Positions 31,871-40,760 of a stretch of DNA of 40,760 nucleotides are shown piece after piece. Each line of letters starts with the position of its first letter. Positions within the stretch are counted from its first letter, which is position 1. Under the pieces are notes generated by a model, which made no database searches, was not told where the DNA came from, and worked only from the letters and a program-made list of their open reading frames with translations. The stretch lies in assembly GCF_029866045.1 (NCBI RefSeq), contig NZ_JARXAB010000013.1:1-40760 (forward strand). Reading direction: 5' to 3'. The position numbers were made by a program, and so were the translations under genes. This DNA is from Ramlibacter sp. GTDB lineage: Bacteria > Pseudomonadota > Gammaproteobacteria > Burkholderiales > Burkholderiaceae_C.

Positions 31871-34501
31871 ATGACCCCGATAGCCGACACCCTTGGCCCC
31901 GGGGCGGTATTGCCCTGCAGCCTCGACGCTTTGCCGGCCCGGCTTGCGTCGGCCATGGCGGCGCGCGGCGCTCACGCAGCCCGCACGGTGGTGTTGCTGC
32001 CTTTTGGCCAGTTGCTGGCGCCCGCGCGCCGTGCGTGGGCGGCCTATGCGCCCGACGGCTTCACGCCGCGCTTTGAAACCACACTCAGCTGGGCCGCCCG
32101 CTTCGGATTTGCGCCCGGCCCTTTAGACCTCTGCTTCGAACGCGCCCTGGACCTGCTCACCGCCCGCAGCCTGCTGGAGCGCACCGGCCTGGGCGCACAG
32201 GCTGGCGTGTTGGCGCCGCGCCTGCTCGAGCTCGCCTGGCAGCTGGCGCCCCTGGCCGCCGCTGTGGTGCCGGAGAGGCGCGGTGCCTGGGCCCAGTCGG
32301 CTATTGCGGCGGGCAGCCTGAGCCTGGACCACCCGCACATGGCGCTGGAAGTGGCCCTGGCCCGCATCGCCATCGAATGGGTGGCGACCTCGGCCCACGT
32401 GACCGACCGCCTGCTGCTGAAGGAGGCCGGCGCGCTCGACCTGCTGGTCGTGCTGGAGGGCCTGCAGCCTGACCCGGTGGCGCGCGCGCTGGCCGCTGCA
32501 TTGGCAGGTGCCTCGACAGACTCCCCTGGAGAACCTGGCGCTGGCGCGATGGCCGAACCGGAGGCCCGGGCTCCTGGGCTCGACTCGGGTTCGGGTTCGG
32601 GTTCGGGTGGGCGTGCCGAGGTCTGGCCTTTCGAGCTGCCGCAGACCTTGGGGCGCATTGCCTTGCACGCGTGCCCGGCGCCCGCCGACGAGGCCGAGCG
32701 CGCCGCCGCCTGCGTGGTGCGTCACCTGGCCGAGGGGCGCACACCGGTGGCGCTTGCGGCGGTCGACCGCGTTCTCACACGCCGCATCCGGGCCATGCTT
32801 GGCGCGCGCGGGTTGCGTATCGCCGACGAGACCGGCTGGAAGCTCTCCACCACGCGCGCCGCGGCCCAGTTCATGGGTCTGCTGCGAGCCGCCCGCTGGG
32901 ACGCGCCGACCGACGAGGTGCTCGACTGGCTCAAGCACCTGCCCTTGGTTTCGGTGGCCGACTTGCGCGCGCTCGAGCGCCGCCTGCGCCGCGAGGGTTT
33001 GCGCAGCTGGCAGGAGGCCGGCGACAGTGCCCTGGTGCAGCAAGCCGACGCCTGGCGCGAGCGCCTGCGCGCGCCCCGCACCCTGCCCCGCTGGCAACAG
33101 GCTCTGCGCGAGTTGCTTCAAGAGACAGGGCTGTGGCCAGCGATGGAGGCCGACCCGGCGGGAGAGCAACTCATCGCCGTCTTGGGGCTCGATGAAGCCG
33201 GGCAGCAGCTGTGGGCGCGCTTGCCGCAGGGGGAGCGCCGCCTGGACCTGAACGAACTGAGCGCCTGGGCCGGTGAGGCTCTGGAGGCCGCGAGCTTCAT
33301 GCCGGCCTCGCCCGAGCAGGCGCAGGTGGTGGTGCTGCCCTTCAACCAATTGCTCGGGCGCCGCTTCAACGCGCTGGTCGTGCCCGGTTGCGACGAGGTT
33401 CGCCTCGCGCCCTCGCCCGAACCCCCCGGCCCCTGGACCGCCGCCCAGCGCCTGGGCCTGGGCCTGCCCGCGCGCGAGGACCTGGAGCGGGCCCTGCGCA
33501 GGGCCTGGCAAGCGGCGCTGGCGCTGCCGGTGGTGGACCTGCTGTGGCGCACCAGTGACGACAAGGGCGACCCGGTGCTGCCCAGTGCCTTGGTGCAACA
33601 GCTGCAGCTCGGTGGCGCCTGCCACGAGGGGATGGATCCGCGCACGTCGATGGCCCTGGCGCCTTCTCCCATCGCGCCGCCGGGGGCCAGCGCGCCACAA
33701 CTGGCGCTGCGCGAGGTTTCTGCCAGTGCCTATGAGGACCTGCGTCGCTGCCCCTACCGCTTTTTCGCGCTGCGCCAGCTGGGGCTGCAGGAGGCCGCCG
33801 AGATCGATGTGGAGTTGGGCAAGCGCGACTTCGGCAGTTGGCTGCACGAGGTGCTGCACCAGTTTCACGAGGCTCTGGCGACCGAGGGTCAGGCCGACCG
33901 CGTGCAGCGCGCGGCGCTGATGGACCAGGCTGCTGAGGGTGCCAAGCGCAAGCTCGGACTGCAGGACGGCGAGTTCCTGCCCTTCGAGGCGGGCTGGCCG
34001 CAGCTGCGTGAGGGCTATCTGCAGGCGCTGCAGGACTTCGAGGCTCAATCCGGGGCGCGCTACGAGTGCGGCGAGCAGTCCCGCGAGGCGGGCCTCGGGC
34101 CGGTGCGTCTGAGCGGCCGTATCGACCGTATCGACCGGGTTGGAACTCCGGCCGACGTGGGTGGGGTTCGCCGGTTGGTGATGGACTACAAGACCGAGGA
34201 TTCCAAGAAGACCAAGAGCCGGGTGAAGGATCCGCTGGAGGACACCCAACTGGCGTTTTACGCCGCGCTTCTTGGCGAGGAAGGTTTGCAAGGGTGCTAC
34301 GTGAATGTCGGAGAGCGGGGGAAGACCGAATTCATCCGGCAGCCTGGCCTCGAGGAGGCCCGTGACGCCCTGGTGCGGGGCATCGTCCACGACATGGGTC
34401 GCATCGCTGCGGGCGCGCCGTTGGCCGCTTTGGGTGAGGGCTCAGCCTGCGACTACTGCTCCGCCCGTGGCCTGTGCCGCAAGGACTTCTGGCCACGATG
34501 A
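31871..34501 (+). CDS. AddB-like PD-(D/E)XK nuclease / inactive helicase subunit
   Basis: This 876-residue protein (from ATG 31871; ATG 31832 is also possible, neither has a good ribosome site) has an N-terminal helicase-like part without a Walker A motif and a C-terminal nuclease. The nuclease motif is DYKTE with D772 and K774, followed by QLAFYAALL. The cysteines fit an AddB-type iron-sulfur staple: one in [11 protein letters not shown] before the nuclease core and three in [10 protein letters not shown] (C-x2-C-x5-C) at the end. AddAB complexes resect double-strand breaks for recombination and cut foreign DNA. A (SG)4 linker is coded by four TCGGGT hexamers (32585-32608). The stop joins a 14-bp repeat that leads into the helicase gene. 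Confidence 0.85.
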   Translation: MTPIADTLGPGAVLPCSLDALPARLASAMAARGAHAARTVVLLPFGQLLAPARRAWAAYAPDGFTPRFETTLSWAARFGFAPGPLDLCFERALDLLTARSLLERTGLGAQAGVLAPRLLELAWQLAPLAAAVVPERRGAWAQSAIAAGSLSLDHPHMALEVALARIAIEWVATSAHVTDRLLLKEAGALDLLVVLEGLQPDPVARALAAALAGASTDSPGEPGAGAMAEPEARAPGLDSGSGSGSGGRAEVWPFELPQTLGRIALHACPAPADEAERAAACVVRHLAEGRTPVALAAVDRVLTRRIRAMLGARGLRIADETGWKLSTTRAAAQFMGLLRAARWDAPTDEVLDWLKHLPLVSVADLRALERRLRREGLRSWQEAGDSALVQQADAWRERLRAPRTLPRWQQALRELLQETGLWPAMEADPAGEQLIAVLGLDEAGQQLWARLPQGERRLDLNELSAWAGEALEAASFMPASPEQAQVVVLPFNQLLGRRFNALVVPGCDEVRLAPSPEPPGPWTAAQRLGLGLPAREDLERALRRAWQAALALPVVDLLWRTSDDKGDPVLPSALVQQLQLGGACHEGMDPRTSMALAPSPIAPPGASAPQLALREVSASAYEDLRRCPYRFFALRQLGLQEAAEIDVELGKRDFGSWLHEVLHQFHEALATEGQADRVQRAALMDQAAEGAKRKLGLQDGEFLPFEAGWPQLREGYLQALQDFEAQSGARYECGEQSREAGLGPVRLSGRIDRIDRVGTPADVGGVRRLVMDYKTEDSKKTKSRVKDPLEDTQLAFYAALLGEEGLQGCYVNVGERGKTEFIRQPGLEEARDALVRGIVHDMGRIAAGAPLAALGEGSACDYCSARGLCRKDFWPR
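32585..32608 (+). repeat. TCGGGT hexamer x4 inside the addB-like gene
   Basis: Four perfect 6-bp units code Ser-Gly repeats in a linker region. Copy changes would keep the frame. Confidence 0.85.
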
Positions 34502-34540
34502 GTAATTTGACATGAGCGATTTGACCTGAGCGATTTGAGA
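34499..34540 (+). repeat. 14-bp tandem repeat x3 joining the addB-like and addA-like genes
   Basis: Three units of TGAG(T/C)(A/G)ATTTGANN at 34499, 34513 and 34527, followed by a partial fourth (TGAGCCAG) that belongs to the helicase start. Each unit renews a start/stop overlap. ATG 34498 opens a five-codon frame ending at the TGA of 34513-34515. ATG 34512 opens a second ending at 34527-34529. A third frame with CTG ends over the true ATG 34540. Confidence 0.85.
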
Positions 34541-37500
34541 TGAGCCAGACGCACGACCGGCCAGACGCCCTGCCTCTGCAGGCGGGTGATGCCGCGCTTG
34601 CTGTTGATCCTGCGTCTGTGGCTGATCCCGCATCCTCAGCCACCGGCTTTGCCTACGAGGCCGACGGTCACCGGGTGCCTGCCGAACGCTTCTATGCCAT
34701 TGCCTGCGACCCACGACGCAGCGTGGCGGTAGAGGCCTGCGCCGGCGCGGGCAAGACCTGGATGCTGGTCTCGCGCATCTTGCGCGCCTTACTCGAGGGC
34801 GTGCCGCCGCACGAGATCCTGGCCATCACCTTCACCAAAAAGGCCGCCGGCGAAATGCGCCAGCGGCTGCAGGATTGGCTGCGGGAGTTCTCCGCGCTGG
34901 ACGACGCCCGTCTGCGGCAGGAGCTGCGCCTGCGCGGCCTGCCCGAAGCGCGTGCCGCCGAACTCGCGCCCCAGCTGCGGGGCCTGTACGCCCGGCTACT
35001 GGCGGGTGGGCGGCCGGTACAGATTCGCACCTTTCACAGCTGGTTCGCGGCCCTGCTGCGCACCGCACCCCTGGCCACCCTGGAGGCGCTGGGCTTGCCC
35101 GCGCGTGGCGAGCTGCTCGAAGACGACGCCCAGGCTATTGCCCGGGTCTGGCGGCCCTTCCAAGCCACGGTCGCCCAGAACCCCCAGGCCCGCCGCGATT
35201 ACGCGGACAGCGTAGCCGCTTACGGCCGCAGCAACACGGGCGATGCGCTGGAGGCAGCGCTGGCCAAGCGGGTGGAATTTGACCTGGCCCATGCGCGGGG
35301 AAGGGTGGCGGCCTCGGTCGCGCGCTGGGAGACGATGTTCGCCGACCTGCTGCCTGCCGGCTCCGTGGGGCATGGCCATGGTTCGCAAGGTGATGATGCA
35401 AAGCAGGTAGACGACGCTGACCAGGATGCCGACGATTTGCAGCATGGCCTTGGTGATGCCGCCACGGACGGCGCAGATCTTTCCGCCTCGGCGGGGCCTG
35501 ACTCTCTGCTGCTTGCCGGCCCGGTGCGTGAGCAGCTCGCGGCGGCGGCCCGCTTGCTGGGGGCGTCAGCCACCAAGTCGTGCATCGATGGTGCGGGTCG
35601 GGTCGAGCGCGGGCTCACCCAGCTCGATCTTGCGATCGTGATTCAGGGTCTCCTCACTGACAAGTTCCAGCCCCGAAAGTTCAGTGAGAAGCTGGTCGGC
35701 TTGGCGGAGGTCCGCGCCGCTCAGGACTTGGCACAGCGTCTGCACGCCGCCGACATCCAGCACCAGGCCTGGTTACACCACGGCCGCATGACACGCCTCA
35801 CAAGGATCTTGCTGCGAACCTACGCCGACCTCAAGCGCGAGGAGGGCTGGGTCGACATGAACGATGTGGAGCGGGCGGCACTGGACTTGCTGTCCGACCC
35901 GGTGCTTTCGGGCTGGGTGCAAGAGCGCTTGGACGCGCGCGTGTCGCAGCTGCTGGTGGACGAATTCCAGGACACCAACCCCTTGCAGTGGCAGGCCCTG
36001 CACGCGTGGCTCAGCGGTTATGCCGGCGCAGGCGGGGGGCAGGCGCCCGCAGTCTTTATCGTGGGCGACCCCAAGCAAAGCATTTACCGCTTCCGACGCG
36101 CTGAGCCCCAGGTGTTTCGGGCCGCGCAGGCCTTCATCGTCGACGGCCTGGGGGGCGCACGACTGGGCTGTGACCACACCCGTCGCAATGCGCCGCAGGT
36201 GCTGGATGCGGTGAACACTGCCATGCTGGCGGCTCAGGATGCCAATGAGTACCAGGGCTACCGGAACCACACCACCGCATCCGATGCTGTCGGCCGGGTG
36301 TTGGCTTTCCCGCCGGTGCCGCGCGACCGGGATGGGGCGCCAGCAGAGGGCGAAGCACAAACTGGAGCAGAAACCGGAGCAGAAACGGGCGCAGAACCAG
36401 GGCCAGAAGCGCAGGGAAGGGCGCAGGCAGAGCCGAAGGTAGCGCAGGCCGATGCACTCCGCTGGCGCGATAGTCTCCTTGAGCCTCGCCACCCTCCCGA
36501 GGAGAAGCTGCTCGCCCTGGAGTGCCGGCAGGCCGCCGCCTGGCTTGCAGAGCGGATCGCCGCTGGCCTGGCCCCAGGCCAGGTCATGGTGCTGGCCCGT
36601 AAGCGCGAACGCCTGGTGGCGATGGAGGAGGCGCTGCGTGCCTTGGGCATTCCGGCGCAGCAACCCGACAAACGCGAGCTGGGCGAGGCGCCCGAGGTGG
36701 AAGACCTGGTGGCCCTGATCGACGTGCTGGTCTCGCCCACCCACGACCTGTCGCTGGCGCGCGCGCTTAAGTCGCCGATCTTCTCTGCCCGCGACGAAGA
36801 CCTGGCGGCCCTGGCTCTGCGCGCCCGCGCCGAACGCCCGCCACGAACCCTGGACGACGAGGGCCGCTCCGTCGCCGGACCGGCGCCCGCCTGGCTCGAC
36901 CTGCTGCTCGCCGGTGAGTGGCCCCAGCCGGCGCTGGCCGAGGCCGCCGCCCGCCTGGCTGTGTGGCGCCGCTGGGTGCAGGCCCTGCCGCCGCATGACG
37001 CGCTCGACGCGATTTGCCACGACGGCCAGGTGCTGGCCCGCTATGCAGCCGCCACGCCCGCGGTCGACCGGGCCGGCGTGCTCGCCAGGCTGCGCGCGCT
37101 TTTGCAGGCGGCGCTCGAAGTGTCTGGTGGCCGCTACCTCACCCCCTACGCTTTTGTGCGCGCCCTGCGCGCCGGTGGCCAACGCGCCCCGACGGTGGCT
37201 GCCGAGGGCGCGGTGCAGTTGCTCACGGTACACGGCGCCAAGGGCCTGGAAGCCAAGCTTGTGCTGCTGCTCGACACCGACGGCGGTGCGCCACGCGCCG
37301 AGACCATGGGCGTGCTGGTCGATTGGCCGGGGGAGGAAGCCGCGCCCCTGCGCTTCGTTTTCCTGGCCAGCGAGAGCCGGCCCCCAGCCTGCTGCGTGGA
37401 CTTGCTGGCTCGCGAGAAGTTGGCCCGTGCGAACGAGGAGCTCAACGCCCTGTACGTGGCGATGACCCGAGCGCGCGAGGAGCTGGTGCTGTCCAGCGTG

Positions 37501-38223
37501 GAGCCTTACCAGGCTGCACCGCGCAGCTGGTGGCGGCGGATGGAGCAGCAGTGTGAGCTGTTGACGCTGACCGCGAACCCGCCTGGACCGCTGCGCGCGT
37601 TGGCGCAGGAGGCGCCGATCCACCTGCAGGTCGTTCCTTCCTTGGCCGAGGCGCCCGACGTCGCCCGCGGACTTGCGGCTGCAGTCTATGGTGGCACGCC
37701 GCCTGAGGCACCCCGTTCAGCCGACGCCAGCGCGCAGGTCTCCCAGACCGAAGACAACCTGCGCACCCGTTTCGGCGAGGCGATGCACCGTCTGCTCGAG
37801 GGCGTGCCCCTGGGCGAGGTGCCATCGCCCGGCGAGGGCTGGCCCGCCGGCCTGCTGCAGCGTGTGGCGCGCGAGTTCGCTCTGGGTGCTGGCGCCCTGG
37901 CCGATGCGGTGGCCATGGCCGACCGTATTCTGGGCGGCGAGGGCGCCTGGTGCTGGGACCCGGCGCAGGTGGACTGGGCCGACAACGAAGTGCCGCTGCA
38001 TGTGGGCGGCGCGCTGCGTCGCATCGACCGGCTGGTGCGCACGCGCCTGGATGGCACCTGGTGGGTTCTCGACTACAAGTCGGCCGCCCGTCCGGAGGAC
38101 GACCCCGAGCTGCGCGCCCAACTCACGCAGTACCGCGACGCGGTGGCAGCCGCCCACCTCGGAGAGCCGGTACGCGCGGCCTTCCTCACCGGGACCGGGC
38201 GTTTGGTGGTGCTCCAGCCGTAG
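34540..38223 (+). CDS. AddA-like UvrD-family helicase with C-terminal nuclease domain
   Basis: The 1227-residue protein is the motor partner of an AddAB-type repair complex. Superfamily 1A helicase motifs are present in order: Walker A EACAGAGKT (65-73), TFTKKAAGEM (motif Ia), VDEFQDTN (motif II, about 473-480), GDPKQSIYRFRRAEP (motif III), LLTVHGAKGLEAKLV (motif V) and LYVAMTRAREELVL (motif VI). The C-terminal PD-(D/E)XK nuclease has DYKSA with D1178 and K1180. Two low-complexity inserts stand out: an Asp/His/Gly-rich loop (about residues 275-310) and a GAET-type repeat (about 605-635). Translation may be coupled to the nuclease gene through the repeat chain before ATG 34540. Confidence 0.88.
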   Translation: MSQTHDRPDALPLQAGDAALAVDPASVADPASSATGFAYEADGHRVPAERFYAIACDPRRSVAVEACAGAGKTWMLVSRILRALLEGVPPHEILAITFTKKAAGEMRQRLQDWLREFSALDDARLRQELRLRGLPEARAAELAPQLRGLYARLLAGGRPVQIRTFHSWFAALLRTAPLATLEALGLPARGELLEDDAQAIARVWRPFQATVAQNPQARRDYADSVAAYGRSNTGDALEAALAKRVEFDLAHARGRVAASVARWETMFADLLPAGSVGHGHGSQGDDAKQVDDADQDADDLQHGLGDAATDGADLSASAGPDSLLLAGPVREQLAAAARLLGASATKSCIDGAGRVERGLTQLDLAIVIQGLLTDKFQPRKFSEKLVGLAEVRAAQDLAQRLHAADIQHQAWLHHGRMTRLTRILLRTYADLKREEGWVDMNDVERAALDLLSDPVLSGWVQERLDARVSQLLVDEFQDTNPLQWQALHAWLSGYAGAGGGQAPAVFIVGDPKQSIYRFRRAEPQVFRAAQAFIVDGLGGARLGCDHTRRNAPQVLDAVNTAMLAAQDANEYQGYRNHTTASDAVGRVLAFPPVPRDRDGAPAEGEAQTGAETGAETGAEPGPEAQGRAQAEPKVAQADALRWRDSLLEPRHPPEEKLLALECRQAAAWLAERIAAGLAPGQVMVLARKRERLVAMEEALRALGIPAQQPDKRELGEAPEVEDLVALIDVLVSPTHDLSLARALKSPIFSARDEDLAALALRARAERPPRTLDDEGRSVAGPAPAWLDLLLAGEWPQPALAEAAARLAVWRRWVQALPPHDALDAICHDGQVLARYAAATPAVDRAGVLARLRALLQAALEVSGGRYLTPYAFVRALRAGGQRAPTVAAEGAVQLLTVHGAKGLEAKLVLLLDTDGGAPRAETMGVLVDWPGEEAAPLRFVFLASESRPPACCVDLLAREKLARANEELNALYVAMTRAREELVLSSVEPYQAAPRSWWRRMEQQCELLTLTANPPGPLRALAQEAPIHLQVVPSLAEAPDVARGLAAAVYGGTPPEAPRSADASAQVSQTEDNLRTRFGEAMHRLLEGVPLGEVPSPGEGWPAGLLQRVAREFALGAGALADAVAMADRILGGEGAWCWDPAQVDWADNEVPLHVGGALRRIDRLVRTRLDGTWWVLDYKSAARPEDDPELRAQLTQYRDAVAAAHLGEPVRAAFLTGTGRLVVLQP
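36352..36413 (+). repeat. Degenerate 12-bp repeats coding GAET-type residues
   Basis: Units like GAAACCGGAGCA repeat four to five times and code an acidic, low-complexity insert between helicase motifs of the AddA-like protein. It is probably a flexible surface loop. Confidence 0.7.
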
Positions 38224-38518
38224 GCCCTTTTTGCGTCTGCGCCAGGCCTGCGAACAGCGGGCCATGCGCGAAGGATGCGTTGATCGGATGCGTTGTACGG
38301 AGGCGTTGTACGGAGGAGTTGGTGCGTCCGGAGCAGACGCGTCAAGAAATCGTGAGGGAGCGGAATTTAGGATCCCGCCGCGCTCGGATCAGGGTCTGGC
38401 ACGGCGGCATTCCATGAGGTGAAGGTGCGGTCCGCGCCACCCGCTGGACTGCCGCAGTTCAGGTGCCCCGTTTGGTTTGTACGAGCCTCGTTCGTACCCA
38501 CCCAACCGGGAATCCGCC
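38224..38518. other. 295-bp space before tpsB
   Basis: No gene seen. It contains a 13-bp tandem repeat (38273-38324) and an inverted repeat GTACGA / TCGTAC (38479-38484 and 38492-38497) shortly before tpsB that could be a regulator site. No convincing -35/-10 pair was found by eye. Confidence 0.45.
38273..38324. repeat. 13-bp tandem repeat x4 before tpsB
   Basis: GGATGCGTTGATC, GGATGCGTTGTAC, GGAGGCGTTGTAC and GGAGGAGTTGGTG follow one another without gaps. The copies drift stepwise from the first to the last. Confidence 0.8.
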
Positions 38519-40405
38519 ATGCAAGCTGCCACCCCGCCCTGTGCTGCCCCGTCTGCCTCGTTGGCCCTGTCTCTTCGATGGGCTGGCGCACTCAGCTTGT
38601 TGCTGTGCTTCCTTCCTGCCGGTGCGCAGACCGGCGCTGCGCCTCCTGACGCGAGCAGTCGCGAATTGCAGCGTCTGCAGGCGGACGAGCGGCACCGGCG
38701 CGAGGCGCAGGAGCGCAGGCCCACCGTGCGGTTTCCTGCGCCAGCGGCGGAGGGAGCCTCGGAGGGGCTGGCGGGAGGTGCTGCGCCGCGCCTGCCCTCG
38801 GACGAATCGCCCTGCATCCAGATCGATCGGCTGGCGCTCGAAGGCGATGCAGCGGCGCAGTTTCCCTGGCTGCTTGCATCGGCCGACCGCAGCGTCGACG
38901 GCGGCTGGGACCCGGCCATCCCCCGCTGCCTGGGCGCGCGCGGTATCGCTGCGGTGCTGTCCCGCCTGCAGCAGGCGCTGGTGGCCAAGGGCTATGTGAC
39001 CAGCCGCGTGCTGGTGGGTCCGCAGAACCTGCGCACGGGTACGCTCACTTTGACTCTGGTGCCGGGGCGGGTGCGGGCCATCCGGCTCGCGCCGGGCAGC
39101 AACCCGCGCGCAGGGCTGGCCTCTGCCTTCCCCCTGCAGCCTGGCGACTTGCTCAATCTGCAGGCTGTCGAGCAAGGGTTGGAAAACCTGCGCCGGCTTC
39201 CTTCGGCGTCGGCTGAGATTGATATCGTGCCGGCCTTGGCGGCGCTCGATCAGCCGGGTACCCCAGGCTCCCCAGGCCACACCGGGAAGACCGGTATCTC
39301 CGGCAACACCGGCAACACCGGCAACACTGGGCACACCGTGTTCGGCCCGGGCGACAGCGACCTCGTGGTGAATTTCCAGCAAGTGCGCCTCTTTCGCGGC
39401 AGCCTCACCGTGGACGACAGCGGCATCCGCTCTCTGGGCCGACTGCAGGGGACGCTTGATCTGGCGCTGGACAATCCCCTGCGGCAGAACGACATCTTTC
39501 AGCTCAGCCTGCAGCATGGCCTTGACCCGCAGACCGACCGTCACGGGCTGCGTGGCCAAACCCTGGAGTACTCGCTGCCCTGGGGGAGGGCATTGGTCTC
39601 GCTCTCGGCGAACCGGCAGCGCTTTTATCAGCAGGTGGTGGGCAGCAGCCAGACCTACGTCTACAGCGGTGAGAGCGAGAGCGCCGAGTTGTCGCTGCGG
39701 CACCTGCTCCGGCGTGACGGTGCGAGCAAGACCTTTGCGTCGCTCGGCTTGTGGCGGCGGGCGTCGCGGCAGTTCATCGAAGACACCGAGATCGAGGTGC
39801 AGCGGCGGCGCACTGCTGGCTGGACGCTTGGCGCAGACCATCGCCATTCCATCGGGCCGGCCACACTCGACCTGGCGCTGTCCCACCGGCGTGGCACGGG
39901 TGCGGCATACGCGCTGGCTGCGCCCGAGCAAGCGTTTGGTGAGGGAGTGTCCCGTCCGCACATCACCAGCGCCGGCGCCCAGCTGGATTGGCCCTTGCCC
40001 GTGTCGGGACCGCGCCTGCGCTACAGCGGCAGCTGGCGTGCGCAGTGGAGCCATGACCCCCTGGTTCCCCTGGACCGCTTCACCATCGGTGGGCGCTACA
40101 CCGTGCGCGGCTTCGATGGCGAGTCCGTGCTCTCAGCACAGCAGGGATGGTGGCTGCGCAACGAACTGGCTTGCGAGGTGGGCGTATCGGGGCATGAGGT
40201 CTTCGTCGGCGTGGACCACGGTCAGGTGAGCGGATGGGGCGCTGCACCTTCAGCGGGCAACCGGCTCACCGGTGCTGTGCTGGGCTGGCGCGGCGTGTGG
40301 TCCCACCTGCGGGTGGAACTGTTTGCCGGCGGGCCGGTTCGCCAGCCGCGGGGCTTTCCCGCGCCTGAAACAGTGGTCGGTTTTTCGCTCGGCAGTGAAT
40401 TCTGA
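38519..40405 (+). CDS. Two-partner secretion outer-membrane transporter (ShlB/FhaC/HecB family)
   Basis: TpsB proteins are Omp85-type barrels that export one large TpsA partner. The 628-residue protein starts with a signal peptide (cleavage likely after PAGA), then a Gln/Arg-rich linker helix (ELQRLQADERHRREAQERRP), POTRA-like domains (QIDRLALEGDA, GYVTSRVLVGPQNL, TLTLTLVPGRVRAIRLAPG) and a beta-barrel with LDDSG-like VDDSG, ALDNPLRQNDIF and the L6 motif VRGF (529-532). Nine Gly-x-Thr/Pro/Ser triplets (247-273) interrupt the second POTRA region. ATG 38519 was chosen as the signal-peptide start. The partner gene follows 158 bp downstream. Confidence 0.92.
   Translation: MQAATPPCAAPSASLALSLRWAGALSLLLCFLPAGAQTGAAPPDASSRELQRLQADERHRREAQERRPTVRFPAPAAEGASEGLAGGAAPRLPSDESPCIQIDRLALEGDAAAQFPWLLASADRSVDGGWDPAIPRCLGARGIAAVLSRLQQALVAKGYVTSRVLVGPQNLRTGTLTLTLVPGRVRAIRLAPGSNPRAGLASAFPLQPGDLLNLQAVEQGLENLRRLPSASAEIDIVPALAALDQPGTPGSPGHTGKTGISGNTGNTGNTGHTVFGPGDSDLVVNFQQVRLFRGSLTVDDSGIRSLGRLQGTLDLALDNPLRQNDIFQLSLQHGLDPQTDRHGLRGQTLEYSLPWGRALVSLSANRQRFYQQVVGSSQTYVYSGESESAELSLRHLLRRDGASKTFASLGLWRRASRQFIEDTEIEVQRRRTAGWTLGADHRHSIGPATLDLALSHRRGTGAAYALAAPEQAFGEGVSRPHITSAGAQLDWPLPVSGPRLRYSGSWRAQWSHDPLVPLDRFTIGGRYTVRGFDGESVLSAQQGWWLRNELACEVGVSGHEVFVGVDHGQVSGWGAAPSAGNRLTGAVLGWRGVWSHLRVELFAGGPVRQPRGFPAPETVVGFSLGSEF
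39257..39337 (+). repeat. Collagen-like Gly-x-y triplets inside tpsB
   Basis: Nine in-frame triplets (GTP, GSP, GHT, GKT, GIS, three GNT, GHT) form a low-complexity insert of 27 residues. The GGCAACACC unit is repeated three times at the DNA level. Confidence 0.85.
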
Positions 40406-40426
40406 CCCGGCAAATCTACCGGGTCA
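40403..40426 (+). other. Hairpin between tpsB and tpsA
   Basis: TGACCCGG (40403-40410, including the tpsB stop) and CCGGGTCA (40419-40426) form a perfect 8-bp stem with an 8-nt loop. The following bases are A-rich, not T-rich, so termination in the plus direction is unlikely; an mRNA-processing or stability role is more likely. Confidence 0.5.
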
Positions 40427-40563
40427 TCGCAAACAAAAAACACGACTCCGTGGAGGATTTCACGCCTTGAGCGCTTGGGCGCTTCTGAGGGCTACGACGT
40501 ACGCGCCCATCCGTACGCCCAGCCAAGCATCCACCCCGCCCATCCACCAGTTCCGGAGCCGCC

Positions 40564-40760
40564 ATGCGACCCCCGTACGCCCTCTGCTTTGCCGCTGCGC
40601 GCGCTGCCGCACTGGCAGCCTTGCTCTCATGGCTTGGGCCTGGTGCGGCCCAGGTGGTTGCCGACCCGAAGGCAGCGCTCGCCCTGCAGCCACGGGTGAC
40701 ATCAGCGGCGAACGGCGTACCACTCATCGGCATTCGGCCGCCCAGCCCAGCGGGTGTCTC
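40564..40760 (+). CDS. Two-partner secretion exoprotein TpsA (filamentous hemagglutinin-like), N-terminal start only
   Basis: The frame opens at ATG 40564 with GGAG (40555-40558) 5 nt before it and runs off the window after 65 codons. The product begins with a signal peptide of about 30 residues ending LGPGAAQ. The start of the TPS secretion domain follows: QVVADPKAALALQP, then SAANGVPLIGIRPPSPAGVS, which matches the (x)AANGVPLVNIxTPSxAGVS pattern of FHA-type exoproteins. It directly follows its transporter. Size and activity (adhesin, cytolysin or contact-dependent toxin) depend on sequence beyond the window. Confidence 0.85.
   Translation, partial: MRPPYALCFAAARAAALAALLSWLGPGAAQVVADPKAALALQPRVTSAANGVPLIGIRPPSPAGV

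Noticed and set aside
32123..34390. Long minus-strand open frame opposite the addB-like gene
   Set aside because: An effect of high GC content; the plus strand has nuclease motifs and iron-sulfur cysteines.
35363..35445. Minus-strand reading of the AddA insert looks like a membrane helix
   Set aside because: The reverse complement of Asp/His codons gives Val/Ile/Met codons, so hydrophobicity is expected by chance; no ribosome site or partner gene.
1..40760. CRISPR arrays, insertion sequences, tRNA or rRNA genes
   Set aside because: The short tandem repeats lack spacers of CRISPR type, no transposase-like product was seen, and no tRNA- or rRNA-like sequence was recognised by eye.

Overview
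The window is a GC-rich chromosomal segment of a betaproteobacterium, most likely order Burkholderiales (Comamonadaceae-like). I base this on the gene orders ftsH-folP-glmM and trxA-rho-rpmE2, the AddAB-type helicase/nuclease pair, and the protein sequences. No species can be named from the sequence alone. I found no tRNA, rRNA, CRISPR array, insertion sequence or phage gene. Coding density is high and every gene looks intact, except ftsH and the last gene, which the window edges cut.

Layout. (1) 1-3116: end of ftsH, a 483-bp gap with a cruciform repeat, then folP and glmM. (2) 3173-26270: a phosphate-starvation island. Polyphosphate metabolism is covered by ppk2, ppk1, a SixA-like phosphatase and ppx. 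Membrane-lipid genes are olsB, psd, an Mpo1-like oxygenase, a GT4 lipid-type glycosyltransferase, lplT and a PlcP-type phospholipase C. There is also a secreted phytase-like esterase, a class III aminotransferase, a histone-H1-like DNA-binding protein and a secreted fasciclin protein. The Pst transporter and its regulators (pstSCAB-phoU-phoB-phoR) close the island. (3) 26203-29417: a MATE exporter and an ArnT-like membrane glycosyltransferase. (4) 29591-31767: rpmE2, rho and trxA, all leftward. (5) 31871-38223: AddB-like nuclease and AddA-like helicase. (6) 38519-end: a two-partner secretion pair, with tpsB complete and tpsA only begun.

How the genes may work together. PhoR/PhoB sense phosphate through Pst/PhoU. 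I can see PhoB-box-like sites (two GTCA-type half-sites 11 bp apart) before ppk1, pstS, ppk2, the Mpo1-like gene, the GT4 gene and possibly plcP. Four half-sites in a row precede the fasciclin gene. The island therefore appears to join phosphate uptake, polyphosphate turnover and replacement of phospholipids. PlcP would release diacylglycerol from phospholipids, the GT4 enzyme would glycosylate it, and OlsB would start phosphate-free ornithine lipids. The roles of the Mpo1-like protein, the aminotransferase and the fasciclin protein in this setting are open. This combined, apparently co-regulated island is the most interesting system in the window. Its parts are known families; the combination and the added genes are what may be new.
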